A stretch of 20,835 nt of DNA from JBGOUV01 sp041477815 (GCA_041477815.1 JBGOUV010000070.1:1-20835); one strand, 5' to 3'. Shown: positions 7,140 to 14,746, counted from the first letter of the stretch. Numbers and translations: made by a program. Notes: a model not told the origin generated them from the sequence alone.

Positions 7140-7346
7140 ATGGTCAGATCCACGGTGCGGCGTCAGCCGAGAGCACTGCGCCTGGAAGCACAGGTTCGCC
7201 CGAACCTGATTCTCAGAGGGCCGGCCTCTCTCGACGACCTCCTCAAACACCGGGATCCTGGCCCTCCGGAAGAAACAGAGGAGTTCGTCCGGCTCATCTA
7301 CGAACTCCGGCGCAAGAGCAGACCGCCGCGCGCCCTCTTCGAATAA
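7140..7346 (+). CDS. Putative VapB-like antitoxin
   Basis: This 68-residue Arg/Glu-rich protein lies directly upstream of a PIN-domain toxin, the usual antitoxin position. The C-terminal part (EETEEFVRLIYELRRKSR) is a likely amphipathic helix that could clamp the toxin. I do not see a clear AbrB or ribbon-helix-helix fold, so the antitoxin call rests on size, position and composition. GGAG lies 4 nt before the ATG. Its TAA stop overlaps the presumed toxin start as ATAA. Antitoxins of this class usually bind the partner nuclease and repress their own promoter. Confidence 0.6.
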   Translation: MVRSTVRRQPRALRLEAQVRPNLILRGPASLDDLLKHRDPGPPEETEEFVRLIYELRRKSRPPRALFE

Positions 7347-7720
7347 GCCTGCTCGTCGTCGACACTGACGTCGTCTCCTACGTTTTCAAGGACCATCCGC
7401 TGGCCGCTTCGTTCTTCCCGTTGCTGCGGGGCCACCAATTGGTGATATCGTTCATGACTCGCGCCGAGCTGCGGTTCGGCGCTCGCAAGGCTGGCTGGGG
7501 ACTTGGCAGATTGGCGGCCCTGGAAGCGTACATCGCCCGCTATGGTATCTGCTTCCCCGATGCGGCCATGTGCGACCTTTGGGCGGATGTGACCTTGGAA
7601 GCGGTTCAGCAGGGCGCTCCGATCGATTCTCAGGACGGCTGGATTGCAGCCACCGCTCTCTACCTGAACGCCCCTTTAGTCACTAACAATATCAAACATT
7701 TCCAGGGATTTCCAATTTGA
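7343..7720 (+). CDS. vapC: VapC-like PIN-domain ribonuclease toxin with non-canonical start
   Basis: From the antitoxin stop onward the frame encodes SLLVVDTDVVSYVFK and a full-length PIN domain of about 125 residues. The acidic metal-binding set is present: Asp7, Glu42 (TRAELRFG), Asp78/Asp82, and Asp95/Asp98 (DSQDGWIAATAL). VapC toxins are Mg2+-dependent RNases that cut tRNA or rRNA and are neutralised by their cognate VapB. No ATG, GTG or TTG exists in this frame between 7034 and the conserved Asp7. The only nearby options are ATA at 7343, overlapping the antitoxin TAA, or CTG at 7349. I give the ATA coordinate because it restores the usual M-S-L-L-V-V-D start. The next ATG (7453) would remove the first catalytic Asp. 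Activity may therefore be low or lost. Confidence 0.75.
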   Translation: MSLLVVDTDVVSYVFKDHPLAASFFPLLRGHQLVISFMTRAELRFGARKAGWGLGRLAALEAYIARYGICFPDAAMCDLWADVTLEAVQQGAPIDSQDGWIAATALYLNAPLVTNNIKHFQGFPI

Positions 7721-7809
7721 CCCTTCGCGCCCCCGAGCGTTCGCCTAGCCTGCGGCCTCCAGGTCGAATTGACTGATCCGGACTTCCACTCGCTGAACAG
7801 GTCCCGCCA

Positions 7810-8343
7810 CTATTGCTTGGGACCGAGCCCGAGCTGGATCAGGGACAGCGAGTCCAGCTTGCCGGTCGGTGGAAGCTGGTGATCGGCCTGGAAGGCGCGC
7901 AGGGCCTCCACCGACCCCGGCCCCCACTTGCCGCTGGGCTCCTCGCCCAGATAGCCGCGGGAGGCCAGGGCTGTTTCGATCTCTTTGTATCTATCATTGG
8001 TAGGCCGCAACTGGCCCCGCGGCCGCGGCGGCGCAGTGGTCTTGGATTTCGGCCGCGCCTTGGCCACCGTGCGCTTGCCCTTGGCCGCGGTCTTGCTCTT
8101 GACCGCGACCTTGCTCTTGACCGCGACCTTGCCCTTTGCCGTTCCCTTACCCTTCGCCGTCCCCTTCCGCTTGGTCCCCGACTTGGACGATTTGGGAGAC
8201 CCTTTGTACACCTTGGGAACGCTCTGGGCGATCACGGCGAGCGGAAGCGCCACCGCCAGAGCTGCGGCCACGCCGCACCGCACCGCCACCGCAAGGGAGC
8301 GGAGGGCTCCCTGGCGGTCGCGGTGCGGCGCCGGCGTACTCAT
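7810..8343 (-). CDS. Exported Lys/Ala-repeat protein with C-terminal peptidoglycan-binding domain
   Basis: The 177-residue protein has three parts. A signal peptide has its hydrophobic core at about 17-39 and likely cleavage after AVIAQ. A very basic low-complexity linker (about 44-104) contains five hexapeptide units, GTAKGK twice, VAVKSK twice and TAAKGK, at 61-90. The C-terminal domain (about 116-172) matches PG_binding_1: YKEIETALASRGYL, then GPGSVEALRAFQADHQLPPT and LDSLSLIQLGL. It should sit in the periplasm with the domain bound to the cell wall. The basic linker could contact phosphate-rich polymers or nucleic acid (inference). It begins 6 nt after the htrA stop, so the two are probably co-transcribed, hinting at an envelope-maintenance role. 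Confidence 0.8.
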   Translation of the reverse strand: MSTPAPHRDRQGALRSLAVAVRCGVAAALAVALPLAVIAQSVPKVYKGSPKSSKSGTKRKGTAKGKGTAKGKVAVKSKVAVKSKTAAKGKRTVAKARPKSKTTAPPRPRGQLRPTNDRYKEIETALASRGYLGEEPSGKWGPGSVEALRAFQADHQLPPTGKLDSLSLIQLGLGPKQ

Positions 8344-8349
8344 CAGTTG

Positions 8350-9966
8350 TTACTGCCCCGCCGGCAGCGTCCCGGCCAGGAACAGGCTGCGCCATGCTCC
8401 CTGCCGCCCGCGGCCGCCATCGCGACGCATCACCCGGAACACCACGTCGGAGCCTGGCTTCAACTCGCGCTGGAGCTGGCGCACGTCCTGCGTGGTTCCG
8501 ACCGGTTTCCGGTTGATCGACACGATGATGTCGCTCTTCACCATGCCTAGGTCGTCGGCGAACGAGCCGGCCTCAACGGCGGTCACCACGACGCCGTTCG
8601 CCTCCGTGAACTCCCACTGCTTCCGCTGGTCGCTGGTGAGGTTCGAGACCGTGATCCCGAACATCACCTCCGTGCCCTCGCGGCGCTCTTCCGGCTCTTC
8701 GCGGTTTTCGGCCAGCAGCTCCTTGAACACCTCGGACCGGTCTCCTACCACCACCGGGATCTGCATTTCCTTGCCCTGGCGCAGGACGCTCAACTTCAGC
8801 GTCGAGCCCACGGGGCTGTCGGCCACGATCGCCACCAGCTCCTCGCCGTTCTTGATGTTCTTGCCGTTGATGGCGTAAATGACGTCCTCGGACTTCAGAC
8901 CCGCTTTCTGGGCCGGCCCGCTGGGCTGGATCTCGCCTACGATCACGCCGCCGGTCTTGGCGCCGTACACCCGCAATGCCGCCTCGTTGGTGTCCTGGAA
9001 GGTAATGCCGATCGACCCGCGCGTCACCTTGCCGCCCTTAGTGATCTGGTTGTAGACGTTCACGGCTACGTTCGAGGGCATGGCGAACCCCAAGCCCTCA
9101 AAGCCGCCGCCGCTCGAGATGATGGCCGTGTTGATACCGATGAGCTCGCCTTTGATGTTCAGCAGCGGACCACCGGAGTTGCCCCGGTTAATGGCCGCAT
9201 CGGTCTGGAGGAACCGCTGGAACTGCCGCCGCGTGCCGCCCAGGTTGGGGATTTCACGGCCCTTGGCGCTGATGATGCCGACGGTCATGGTCTCCTCAAA
9301 TCCCAGGGGCGAGCCGATGGCGATGGCCCAATCCCCCACCCGCACCGCGTCCGAGTTGCCCACCTTGGCATAGGGCAGAGGCTTCTTGGCGTCGATCTTG
9401 ATTATCGCCAGGTCGGTCTCCGTATCCGAGCCGACCAGCTTAGCGTCGTACTGGTTGCTGTCATCCATCAACTTCACCCGGATGCGGTCGGCCTTCTCGA
9501 CGACGTGATGGTTGGTCAGGATGTAGCCCTTGGGGTCGACAATCACGCCCGAGCCCAGGTTCCGCGCCCGCTGGTTGCCCTGGGGCGCATCCCCCCCAAA
9601 GTCGAAGGGCTGTCCGAAGAAGCGCCGGAAGAAGTCCTCCCGCGGATCGCTTCCTTCCTCCTCGCTGTTGCCCGGGGTGCGGCGGCGCTTGGTCCCCGCC
9701 GACGGGGGCTTGATCACCGACTCGGTGTTGATGTTCACCACGGCCGGAGCCAGGCGCTTGGCGATGTCCGAGAATTCATTCGACAGAGGCACCGGGGCGG
9801 GAATCGTAAGCGGCGTGGCGTCGGGCGCCGCGGTCTGCTGCCGGGCTGCCTTCACCCCTCCGGAAATCAGGGTCCCCAACAGGATCCCGATGGCCAGCGT
9901 AAACAGCACCAAAGTGGTAGAGAGAAACTTCTTCTGGCGGAGCGTATCGACAAACGTCCTTTGCAT
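8350..9966 (-). CDS. HtrA/DegP-family serine protease with two PDZ domains
   Basis: The 538-residue protein has an N-terminal membrane segment (about 15-35, FLSTTLVLFTLAIGILLGTL), a trypsin-like domain with His154 (TNHHVVE), Asp185 (DTETDLAII) and Ser264 (RGNSGGPLL), then two PDZ domains (about 315-405 and 430-515). Such proteins degrade or refold damaged envelope proteins. An Arg/Glu-rich loop (93-113) precedes the protease core, comparable to the LA loop. The ATG at 9966 is preferred over starts at 9987 or 10050: GGGGG lies a few nt upstream, a TATAAT is 20-25 nt upstream, and the longest version would overlap the EamA gene. The gene appears to have its own promoter although the upstream gene is in the same direction. 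The small peptidoglycan-binding-domain gene follows 6 nt later. Confidence 0.93.
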   Translation of the reverse strand: MQRTFVDTLRQKKFLSTTLVLFTLAIGILLGTLISGGVKAARQQTAAPDATPLTIPAPVPLSNEFSDIAKRLAPAVVNINTESVIKPPSAGTKRRRTPGNSEEEGSDPREDFFRRFFGQPFDFGGDAPQGNQRARNLGSGVIVDPKGYILTNHHVVEKADRIRVKLMDDSNQYDAKLVGSDTETDLAIIKIDAKKPLPYAKVGNSDAVRVGDWAIAIGSPLGFEETMTVGIISAKGREIPNLGGTRRQFQRFLQTDAAINRGNSGGPLLNIKGELIGINTAIISSGGGFEGLGFAMPSNVAVNVYNQITKGGKVTRGSIGITFQDTNEAALRVYGAKTGGVIVGEIQPSGPAQKAGLKSEDVIYAINGKNIKNGEELVAIVADSPVGSTLKLSVLRQGKEMQIPVVVGDRSEVFKELLAENREEPEERREGTEVMFGITVSNLTSDQRKQWEFTEANGVVVTAVEAGSFADDLGMVKSDIIVSINRKPVGTTQDVRQLQRELKPGSDVVFRVMRRDGGRGRQGAWRSLFLAGTLPAGQ

Positions 9967-9985
9967 TACAGACCCCCAATCTTTC

Positions 9986-9991
9986 ATTATA
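9986..9991 (-). promoter_or_regulatory. Putative -10 box TATAAT of the htrA gene
   Basis: A perfect TATAAT on the minus strand lies 20 nt before the chosen htrA ATG, giving a leader of roughly 13 nt that still contains the GGGGG ribosome-binding site. No clear -35 is present at the usual distance. Confidence 0.45.
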
Positions 9992-10030
9992 CTTCCAATC
10001 AGAATAGACGCGACGGGCGGATATTCGTCG

Positions 10031-10891
10031 TCATCTCCACTCCGAGGCAACGATGCCGGCCAGAATGAGACCGGCTCCCCACAGAGCCTTGCCTTCGAGC
10101 GATTCGCCCATCACTAAATAAGACGTGCCCCAGGCGAAAACAGGTTCCAGCGTAAACAGCAAAGCGGTGTGAGTGGGAGATGTGAACTGCTGGGCCCAGG
10201 TTTGGACGGAAAAGGCGAGCGCGGTAGCCAGCAGGCCGCAGGCCACTACGGCGCCGAGAAGCGTGGGGGTCCAATGGACAAAGGGTTCCTCCGCCCACCA
10301 GAAGCTCCCCAAAGCCAGGATCGCCGCCACCCCCACCTGGATCACCGACAGCACCGCGACCCCTACCCGGCGCGAGAACCGTCCCAGCAGCAGGATATGG
10401 ACCCCGAATGACAGCGCGCACAGCAGCGTCAGCCAATCGCCGGCCGAGATCCGCCACGCCCCCGCCGGCGCCACCAGCCAGTAGAGCCCCACGGTCCCGC
10501 AGGCCACGCCGAACCAAGCGTTCCAGCTCGGACGGCTCCGATACACCACGGCCCCCAGCACCGGTACCAGCACCACGGAGAGTCCTGTAATGAAAGCCGA
10601 CTTGGCCGGCGTGGTGAGGCGCAGGCCGAGGGTCTGGAACAAGTAGCCCAGGAACAGAGCGATCCCCACCGCCACCCCGGCGCCCAGGTCGGCCCGGCCG
10701 GGACGTTCCAACCGCCGCCGGAACAGCAGGGCCAGCACCACCGCCGCCAGCGAAAAGCGAAGCGCCAGAAACAGCAGTGTCGAGGAGCTTTCCAGGGCCT
10801 CCTTGACGACTACAAAGGTGGCGCCCCAGATGAACGTGACGCCGGCCAAGGCCAAATCGGCCAGCCCGCGCCGCCGCCGGTCGGCGGTCAC
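10031..10891 (-). CDS. EamA/DMT-superfamily transporter
   Basis: The 286-residue protein is almost entirely hydrophobic, with about ten predicted membrane helices in two EamA repeats. The first begins LALAGVTFIWGATFVVVKEA and the second around GDWLTLLCALSFGVHILLLG. A conserved family segment FTLEPVFAWGTSYLVMGESL lies near the C-terminus. Family members export or exchange small metabolites such as amino acids; the substrate is not predictable here. The GTG start at 10891 overlaps the peptidase TGA as GTGA, the same coupling style seen in the molybdenum operon. A much longer open frame extends upstream to 11620, but that part is only the antisense-phase shadow of the peptidase gene. Confidence 0.9.
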   Translation of the reverse strand: MTADRRRRGLADLALAGVTFIWGATFVVVKEALESSSTLLFLALRFSLAAVVLALLFRRRLERPGRADLGAGVAVGIALFLGYLFQTLGLRLTTPAKSAFITGLSVVLVPVLGAVVYRSRPSWNAWFGVACGTVGLYWLVAPAGAWRISAGDWLTLLCALSFGVHILLLGRFSRRVGVAVLSVIQVGVAAILALGSFWWAEEPFVHWTPTLLGAVVACGLLATALAFSVQTWAQQFTSPTHTALLFTLEPVFAWGTSYLVMGESLEGKALWGAGLILAGIVASEWR

Positions 10892-12135
10892 AAGCCGTTG
10901 ACGGGCAGAGCGGGCCCGGCCCCGTGCAGCAGCATGGCCAAAGAAAGGAAGATGCGCTTCAAACCAAGGTCGCGACCCTCCGGGTTGAACCACTCGGTGG
11001 GAGTGTGGGCGCCGCCACCCTGTCCGCCGGCCCCGATCGCCGCCGCCTCGCGTCCCATGGACAGGGGGATGTTGGCGTCGGTAGAGGCGCGCTCCAACTG
11101 CGACCGGATTCCCAGGTGGGCGTCCACCGCCCGCAGGCAGGCCAGCAAGCGCGAGTCGGCCGGCAACTCGGCGGCCGGCCGCGATCCGATTTCTCGTATC
11201 TTCGAGGCCACCACACCCGCCGTCGCCCGCCGGTTCTCCTCTTCGACGGCCTCCCGGACGGCCTCTTCGAGCGCCGCCACAATCGTGTCGATCGCTTCGT
11301 TGGACTCCGACCGGATGTCCACCTTGGCCCGCGCGTCGGCGGGGATGGCGTTGACCGTGCTCCCACCCTGGAACACTCCGACGTTGATGGCGCTCCGCCA
11401 AGCCTCGGGCAAGGGATGGTCGCAGAACAGGGTCACCGCCCGGGCCAGGGCATGCACCGGGTTGGCGGTGCCGAAGTCGCTCCAACTGTGGCCCCCCGGT
11501 CCGCTGATCGCCACCTCGAACCGCCGGCTTCCCAGCGCCTGCGTGGTGATGTATTCGGTGGCCGCGCCATCCAGGATCAGGAAGGCGCTGATCCGCTTGG
11601 CGAAGCTCGACTGCCGGCACAGAAAACGCATCCCCAATAAGTTTCCTTCGCCCTCTTCCCCGGTGTTGGCCGCGAACAGCAGGTTATGGTTGCAGTCCAG
11701 GAGCGGTGACGAGGTCTTCAGCGCCCTCGCCACCGCCAGCAGCGCCGCCAGACCAGCGCCGTTGTCGGCCACTCCAGGGCCCGCCATCACCCCGTTCGGC
11801 CGCAGCTCGATCTCATCGGGCGCGCGTGGCGCCAGCACCGTGTCCAGGTGGGCGGTCAGGGCCACGAAGGGCGCTCCCCGCTCGTAGACCAGGGGCGCTA
11901 CCACGTTCCCCGCACGGTCGATCTGCGCGTCGTATCCCATCTCCGCCAGCCGCTCCGCCAAATACCCCGCCCGCTCCTGTTCCTGAAAGGTCAGCGCCGG
12001 GATCCGGCAAATCTCCAGGTGCCGCTCGTTAATCCACCGCTTCTCCCGAGTAAAAAACTGCAACACCTCGCGCACCCCCTCGGCCCCGGCAAGTGCGGGG
12101 AGCGGCGGGCAGGCCGATACAGGGGGCGAGGCCAC
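10888..12135 (-). CDS. M20-family metallopeptidase (peptidase T / carboxypeptidase-like)
   Basis: The 415-residue protein shows the M20 zinc-ligand set: His96 with Asp98 (TAHLDTV), bridging Asp124 (PGVADNGAGL), Glu160-Glu161 (ANTGEEGEG), Asp189 (LILDGA) and His377 (GGAHTPTEW). A lid/dimerisation domain lies between about 205 and 315 (GPGGHSWSDFG onward). It would cleave small peptides or acylated amino acids using two zinc ions, probably in the cytoplasm since there is no signal peptide. The start is a GTG at 12135; the recognisable fold begins near residue 20, so the true start may be slightly downstream. It is the first gene of a unit with the EamA transporter, a pairing consistent with peptide or amino-acid salvage and export (inference). 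Confidence 0.9.
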   Translation of the reverse strand: MASPPVSACPPLPALAGAEGVREVLQFFTREKRWINERHLEICRIPALTFQEQERAGYLAERLAEMGYDAQIDRAGNVVAPLVYERGAPFVALTAHLDTVLAPRAPDEIELRPNGVMAGPGVADNGAGLAALLAVARALKTSSPLLDCNHNLLFAANTGEEGEGNLLGMRFLCRQSSFAKRISAFLILDGAATEYITTQALGSRRFEVAISGPGGHSWSDFGTANPVHALARAVTLFCDHPLPEAWRSAINVGVFQGGSTVNAIPADARAKVDIRSESNEAIDTIVAALEEAVREAVEEENRRATAGVVASKIREIGSRPAAELPADSRLLACLRAVDAHLGIRSQLERASTDANIPLSMGREAAAIGAGGQGGGAHTPTEWFNPEGRDLGLKRIFLSLAMLLHGAGPALPVNGL

Positions 12136-12140
12136 AGAGT

Positions 12141-12151
12141 GCTATCTTAGC
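12141..12151. promoter_or_regulatory. Symmetric bidirectional -10 (GCTATCTTAGC) between peptidase and methyltransferase
   Basis: The 11-mer GCTA-TCT-TAGC reads TATCTT on the plus strand, 16 nt before the methyltransferase ATG, and TAAGAT on the minus strand, about 14 nt before the peptidase GTG. The 23-bp gap between these divergent genes has room for little else, so one symmetric element probably serves both with very short leaders. Confidence 0.5.
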
Positions 12152-12158
12152 ATCCGGG

Positions 12159-12983
12159 ATGTCCATCACTGCCGACCAGGAGCGCCGGTTCTACGATCAG
12201 CAGTACGCCCGCCACCTGTCGGCCCCCGACCAGGAACTGGTCTGCAATCGCCACACCATGGCGGCCGATCTGGCCAATCCCGAGCGTCCGATCTGGGAGC
12301 GCCGGCGTCTCTATGGCGAAGTGCTCCGGCTCCTCCTGTCCCGGCCCTTGGCCGGCCGTACCGTGCTCGACTACGGCTGCGGCACCGGAGACTGGGGCCT
12401 CCTCCTGGCTGCGGAAGGGGCCCACGCGACGCTCCTGGACCTCTCCCCCGCCGCCATCCAGCTCATCGAGCGCCGCGCCCGGGCGGGGGGCGTGGCCCAC
12501 CGGGTTCGCGCCGTCGCCCGTGACGCCAGTGACCTCTCCTGCTTTCGCGACGGCGAGTTCGACCTGGTCTACGCCGGCGCCGCCCTGCACCATACCATCA
12601 AGTACCCCCACGCCATGGCCGAACTGGTCCGCGTCCTCGGCCCCGGCGGAACCCTCCTCCTGGCCGAAACCTACGGCAACAACCGGCTCTTGAACGCCCT
12701 CCGCCGCCTCCGCTGGCGCTGGAGCGGCCAGCCCGACGAGGCCGGCGAAGAAGTGCTGTTGAGCAGCCGCGAGCTAAGTCCGCTCCTGGCCCACTTCCAA
12801 CGCGCCGAGATCCGGCCGCTCAATCTCCTGGCCATGTCCAAGCGCCTGTTCCGAGGCCGCTTCCAGCGCCCCTCGGTCCGTGCCGCGATCCGCGCCTGCG
12901 AGTTGGCCGACGCCGTCCTGCTGGGCGCGCTTCCCTTTCTCCGCCGCTACTGCGGCGAGGTCCTCGTGATCGCTGAGAAGTAG
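12159..12983 (+). CDS. Class I SAM-dependent methyltransferase
   Basis: The 274-residue protein contains motif I VLDYGCGTGDWG (69-80) followed by an acidic strand end (TLLDLS, 91-96) for SAM ribose binding, then DLVYAGAALHHTIKYPHAMA (about 135-154) and the post-motif GPGGTLLLAETYG. This places it in the Methyltransf_11/25 group. The acceptor is unknown; the C-terminal part (about 200-274) is Arg-rich with a possible membrane-proximal helix near the end. The ATG at 12159 is used instead of upstream in-frame codons because the promoter-like TATCTT lies only 16 nt before it. The next gene starts 23 nt downstream but appears to have its own -10, so they may not form a strict operon. Confidence 0.88.
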   Translation: MSITADQERRFYDQQYARHLSAPDQELVCNRHTMAADLANPERPIWERRRLYGEVLRLLLSRPLAGRTVLDYGCGTGDWGLLLAAEGAHATLLDLSPAAIQLIERRARAGGVAHRVRAVARDASDLSCFRDGEFDLVYAGAALHHTIKYPHAMAELVRVLGPGGTLLLAETYGNNRLLNALRRLRWRWSGQPDEAGEEVLLSSRELSPLLAHFQRAEIRPLNLLAMSKRLFRGRFQRPSVRAAIRACELADAVLLGALPFLRRYCGEVLVIAEK

Positions 12984-12993
12984 CCTCCGATGG

Positions 12994-12999
12994 TATCTT
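12994..12999 (+). promoter_or_regulatory. Putative -10 (TATCTT) of the oxidoreductase gene
   Basis: TATCTT begins 13 nt before the ATG at 13007, so a transcript from it would be leaderless or nearly so. The same hexamer occurs in the same position before the upstream methyltransferase gene. Confidence 0.4.
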
Positions 13000-13006
13000 G
13001 TCCCTT

Positions 13007-14095
13007 ATGGACAAGGTACGAATTGGATTGATCGGCTCCGGTTTCTCCGCCGAGCTGCACGCCGACGCCCTAGCCCGCAACCTGCGCGCCGAGATGGTGG
13101 CGGTGGCCTCCCCCAGCGGCGGGAAGAAGCTCGCGGCCAAGTGGAAGATTCCCCATACCTACAGCGATCACCGGACCCTGCTCGAGCGCCGGGACATCGA
13201 CCTGGTCACCATCGGCGTCCCCAACGACCTGCACTGCCAGATGGTCCTCGACGCCGCCGCGGCCGGCAAGCACGTGGTCATCGAAAAACCGCTGGCCCTG
13301 AACCTGGCCCAAGCCGACCAGATGATCGCGGCCTGCCGCCGTAACAAGGTCAAGCTGTGCTACGCCGAGGACCTCTGCTTCGCCCCCAAGTACGTCCGGG
13401 CCAAGCGCATCATCGACGAGGGCGGCATCGGCAAGGTGTTCCACATCCGGCAGCTGGAAAAACACTTCGGCCCGCACTCCGACTGGTTCTGGCAGATGGA
13501 GCGCTCCGGCGGCGGCGCCCTGTTCGACATGGGCTGTCACGGGGCCGAATGCGCCCGCTGGATCCTCGACAAGCCTCCGGTGAAGAGCGTCTTCGCCTCT
13601 ATGAATACCTACGTCCACACCGGCCGCACCAAAGGCGAGGACGACTCCACCGGCATCATCGAGTTCGAGGGCGGCGCCGTGGCCGTCATCGAGAACAGTT
13701 GGGCCAAGCGCGGCGGCATCGAAGATGCTCTCGAAGTCCACGGCTCGGACGGCGTGATCTACTGCGACCTGGTCCGCGGCTCCTCCATGCTCACCTACAG
13801 CGAGAAGGGCTTCGGCTACGCCGTCGAGAAGGCCCCCGGCACCCAAGGCTGGACCATGCCCCTGTTCGACGAGTGGCTCCAGTATGGCTATCCGGACGAG
13901 ATGCACCACTTCGTAGACTGCATCCTGAATGACAAGGAGCCGCTGGAAACCGGCGCCGACGGCCGGGCGATACTGGAGGTGATGTTCGCCTGCTACGAAT
14001 CCGCCGCCACCGGCAGACGCATCGATTTCCCCTACACCCCCAGCCACCCCAACTATCCGATCGAAGCGTGGCTTAAGAGGACCGAGCCGCGGTAA
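13007..14095 (+). CDS. Gfo/Idh/MocA-family NAD(P)-dependent oxidoreductase
   Basis: The 362-residue protein starts with a Rossmann dinucleotide fold (RIGLIGSGFSAELHADAL, 5-22), has the EKP signature at 93-95 (VVIEKPLALN), and catalytic-type Asp174 and His178 in GGGALFDMGCHGAE. The C-terminal GFO_IDH_MocA domain spans about 125-330 and ends with FACYESAATGRRIDFPY. The family oxidises or reduces hydroxyls on sugars, inositols and related compounds; the substrate here is open. No Tat or Sec signal is present, unlike many acidobacterial relatives. The ATG at 13007 is used rather than a TTG at 12998, which would overlap the -10. The stop lies inside a palindrome shared with the convergent clpP stop, and the last residues EPR are encoded by that palindrome. 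Confidence 0.92.
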   Translation: MDKVRIGLIGSGFSAELHADALARNLRAEMVAVASPSGGKKLAAKWKIPHTYSDHRTLLERRDIDLVTIGVPNDLHCQMVLDAAAAGKHVVIEKPLALNLAQADQMIAACRRNKVKLCYAEDLCFAPKYVRAKRIIDEGGIGKVFHIRQLEKHFGPHSDWFWQMERSGGGALFDMGCHGAECARWILDKPPVKSVFASMNTYVHTGRTKGEDDSTGIIEFEGGAVAVIENSWAKRGGIEDALEVHGSDGVIYCDLVRGSSMLTYSEKGFGYAVEKAPGTQGWTMPLFDEWLQYGYPDEMHHFVDCILNDKEPLETGADGRAILEVMFACYESAATGRRIDFPYTPSHPNYPIEAWLKRTEPR

Positions 14096-14122
14096 AGGGA
14101 GCGGCCCTTACGGTCGCGGCTC
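14084..14122. terminator. Palindromic repeat spanning both convergent stop codons, probable bidirectional terminator
   Basis: GAGCCGCG (14084-14091) pairs with CGCGGCTC (14115-14122), GTAA (14092-14095) with TTAC (14108-14111), and GGG (14097-14099) with CCC (14105-14107). There is a GGT bulge and a short loop. The TAA stops of both genes lie within the stem. There is no T-tract. The right arm recurs at 20049, pointing to a dispersed REP-like element. Confidence 0.6.
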
Positions 14123-14734
14123 CGGGAGACCCTTAGCCAGCTCCCGATGCTCGATGATGCTGTCGATCATCCCGTACTGGATGGCCTCGGTCGCGCTCAT
14201 GATGTAGTCGCGGTCGACGTCGTGCGACACCTTCTCCACGGTGTGGCCCGTGTGAGTGGCCAGTAACTGGTTGAGCGACTCGCGCATGCGCAGGATCTCG
14301 CGGGCATAGATATCGATGTCGGTAGCCTGCCCGGCCAGACCGTGCGCGGAAGGCTGGTGGATCATGATGCGCGAGTTGGGGAGCGAAAAACGCTTCCCTT
14401 TGGCCCCCGCGGCCAGCAGCACCGCCGACATCGACGCCGCCTGGCCCAGGCAGATCGTACTGATATCCGGCTTGATGAACTGCATGGTGTCGTAGAGGGC
14501 GAGGCCCGCCGTAATGGAGCCCCCCGGCGAGTTGATGTAAAGCGAGATGTCCTTCTGCGCGTCCTCGGCCTCCAGAAACAGCATCTGGGCGATGATCACG
14601 TTGGCCACCATGTCGTCGATGGGGGTGCCCAGGAAGATGATGTTTTCCTTGAGCAGGCGCGAGTAGATGTCGTAGGCACGCTCTCCTCGCGGGGTCTGTT
14701 CGATGACCATGGGGACCAGGATCTGAGAGGTCAT
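14108..14734 (-). CDS. clpP: ATP-dependent Clp protease proteolytic subunit
   Basis: The 208-residue protein is full length for ClpP. The triad is Ser101 (GQAASMSAVLL), His126 (SRIMIHQPSA) and Asp176 (DRDYIMSATEAIQYGMID), and the oxyanion-side SPGGSITAGLA segment is at 69-79. ClpP forms a two-ring 14-mer that degrades unfolded proteins delivered by ClpX or ClpA. Neither tig nor clpX is adjacent on either side within the window, so it stands alone here, unlike the common tig-clpP-clpX order. A GATACT 12 nt before the ATG suggests a promoter giving a nearly leaderless message. The C-terminal EPRP is encoded within the shared palindrome. Confidence 0.96.
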   Translation of the reverse strand: MTSQILVPMVIEQTPRGERAYDIYSRLLKENIIFLGTPIDDMVANVIIAQMLFLEAEDAQKDISLYINSPGGSITAGLALYDTMQFIKPDISTICLGQAASMSAVLLAAGAKGKRFSLPNSRIMIHQPSAHGLAGQATDIDIYAREILRMRESLNQLLATHTGHTVEKVSHDVDRDYIMSATEAIQYGMIDSIIEHRELAKGLPEPRP

Positions 14735-14740
14735 ACCTCT

Positions 14741-14746
14741 AGTATC
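14741..14746 (-). promoter_or_regulatory. Putative -10 (GATACT) of clpP
   Basis: GATACT on the minus strand starts 12 nt upstream of the clpP ATG, the same spacing as TATACT before the vapB-like gene. GAGG lies within 3 nt of the ATG, too close for ordinary ribosome-binding geometry, which favours leaderless initiation. Confidence 0.35.

Noticed and set aside
7031..7342. A 229-residue version of the VapC-like protein starting at a TTG at 7031
   Set aside because: The extra N-terminal part overlaps the antitoxin gene entirely, overlaps the divergent gene start, has low-complexity Arg/Ser/Pro composition, and is not part of a PIN domain.
10892..11620. N-terminal extension of the EamA transporter to 11620
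   Set aside because: It is the out-of-phase shadow of the M20 peptidase gene on the same strand; the real protein begins at the GTGA overlap.
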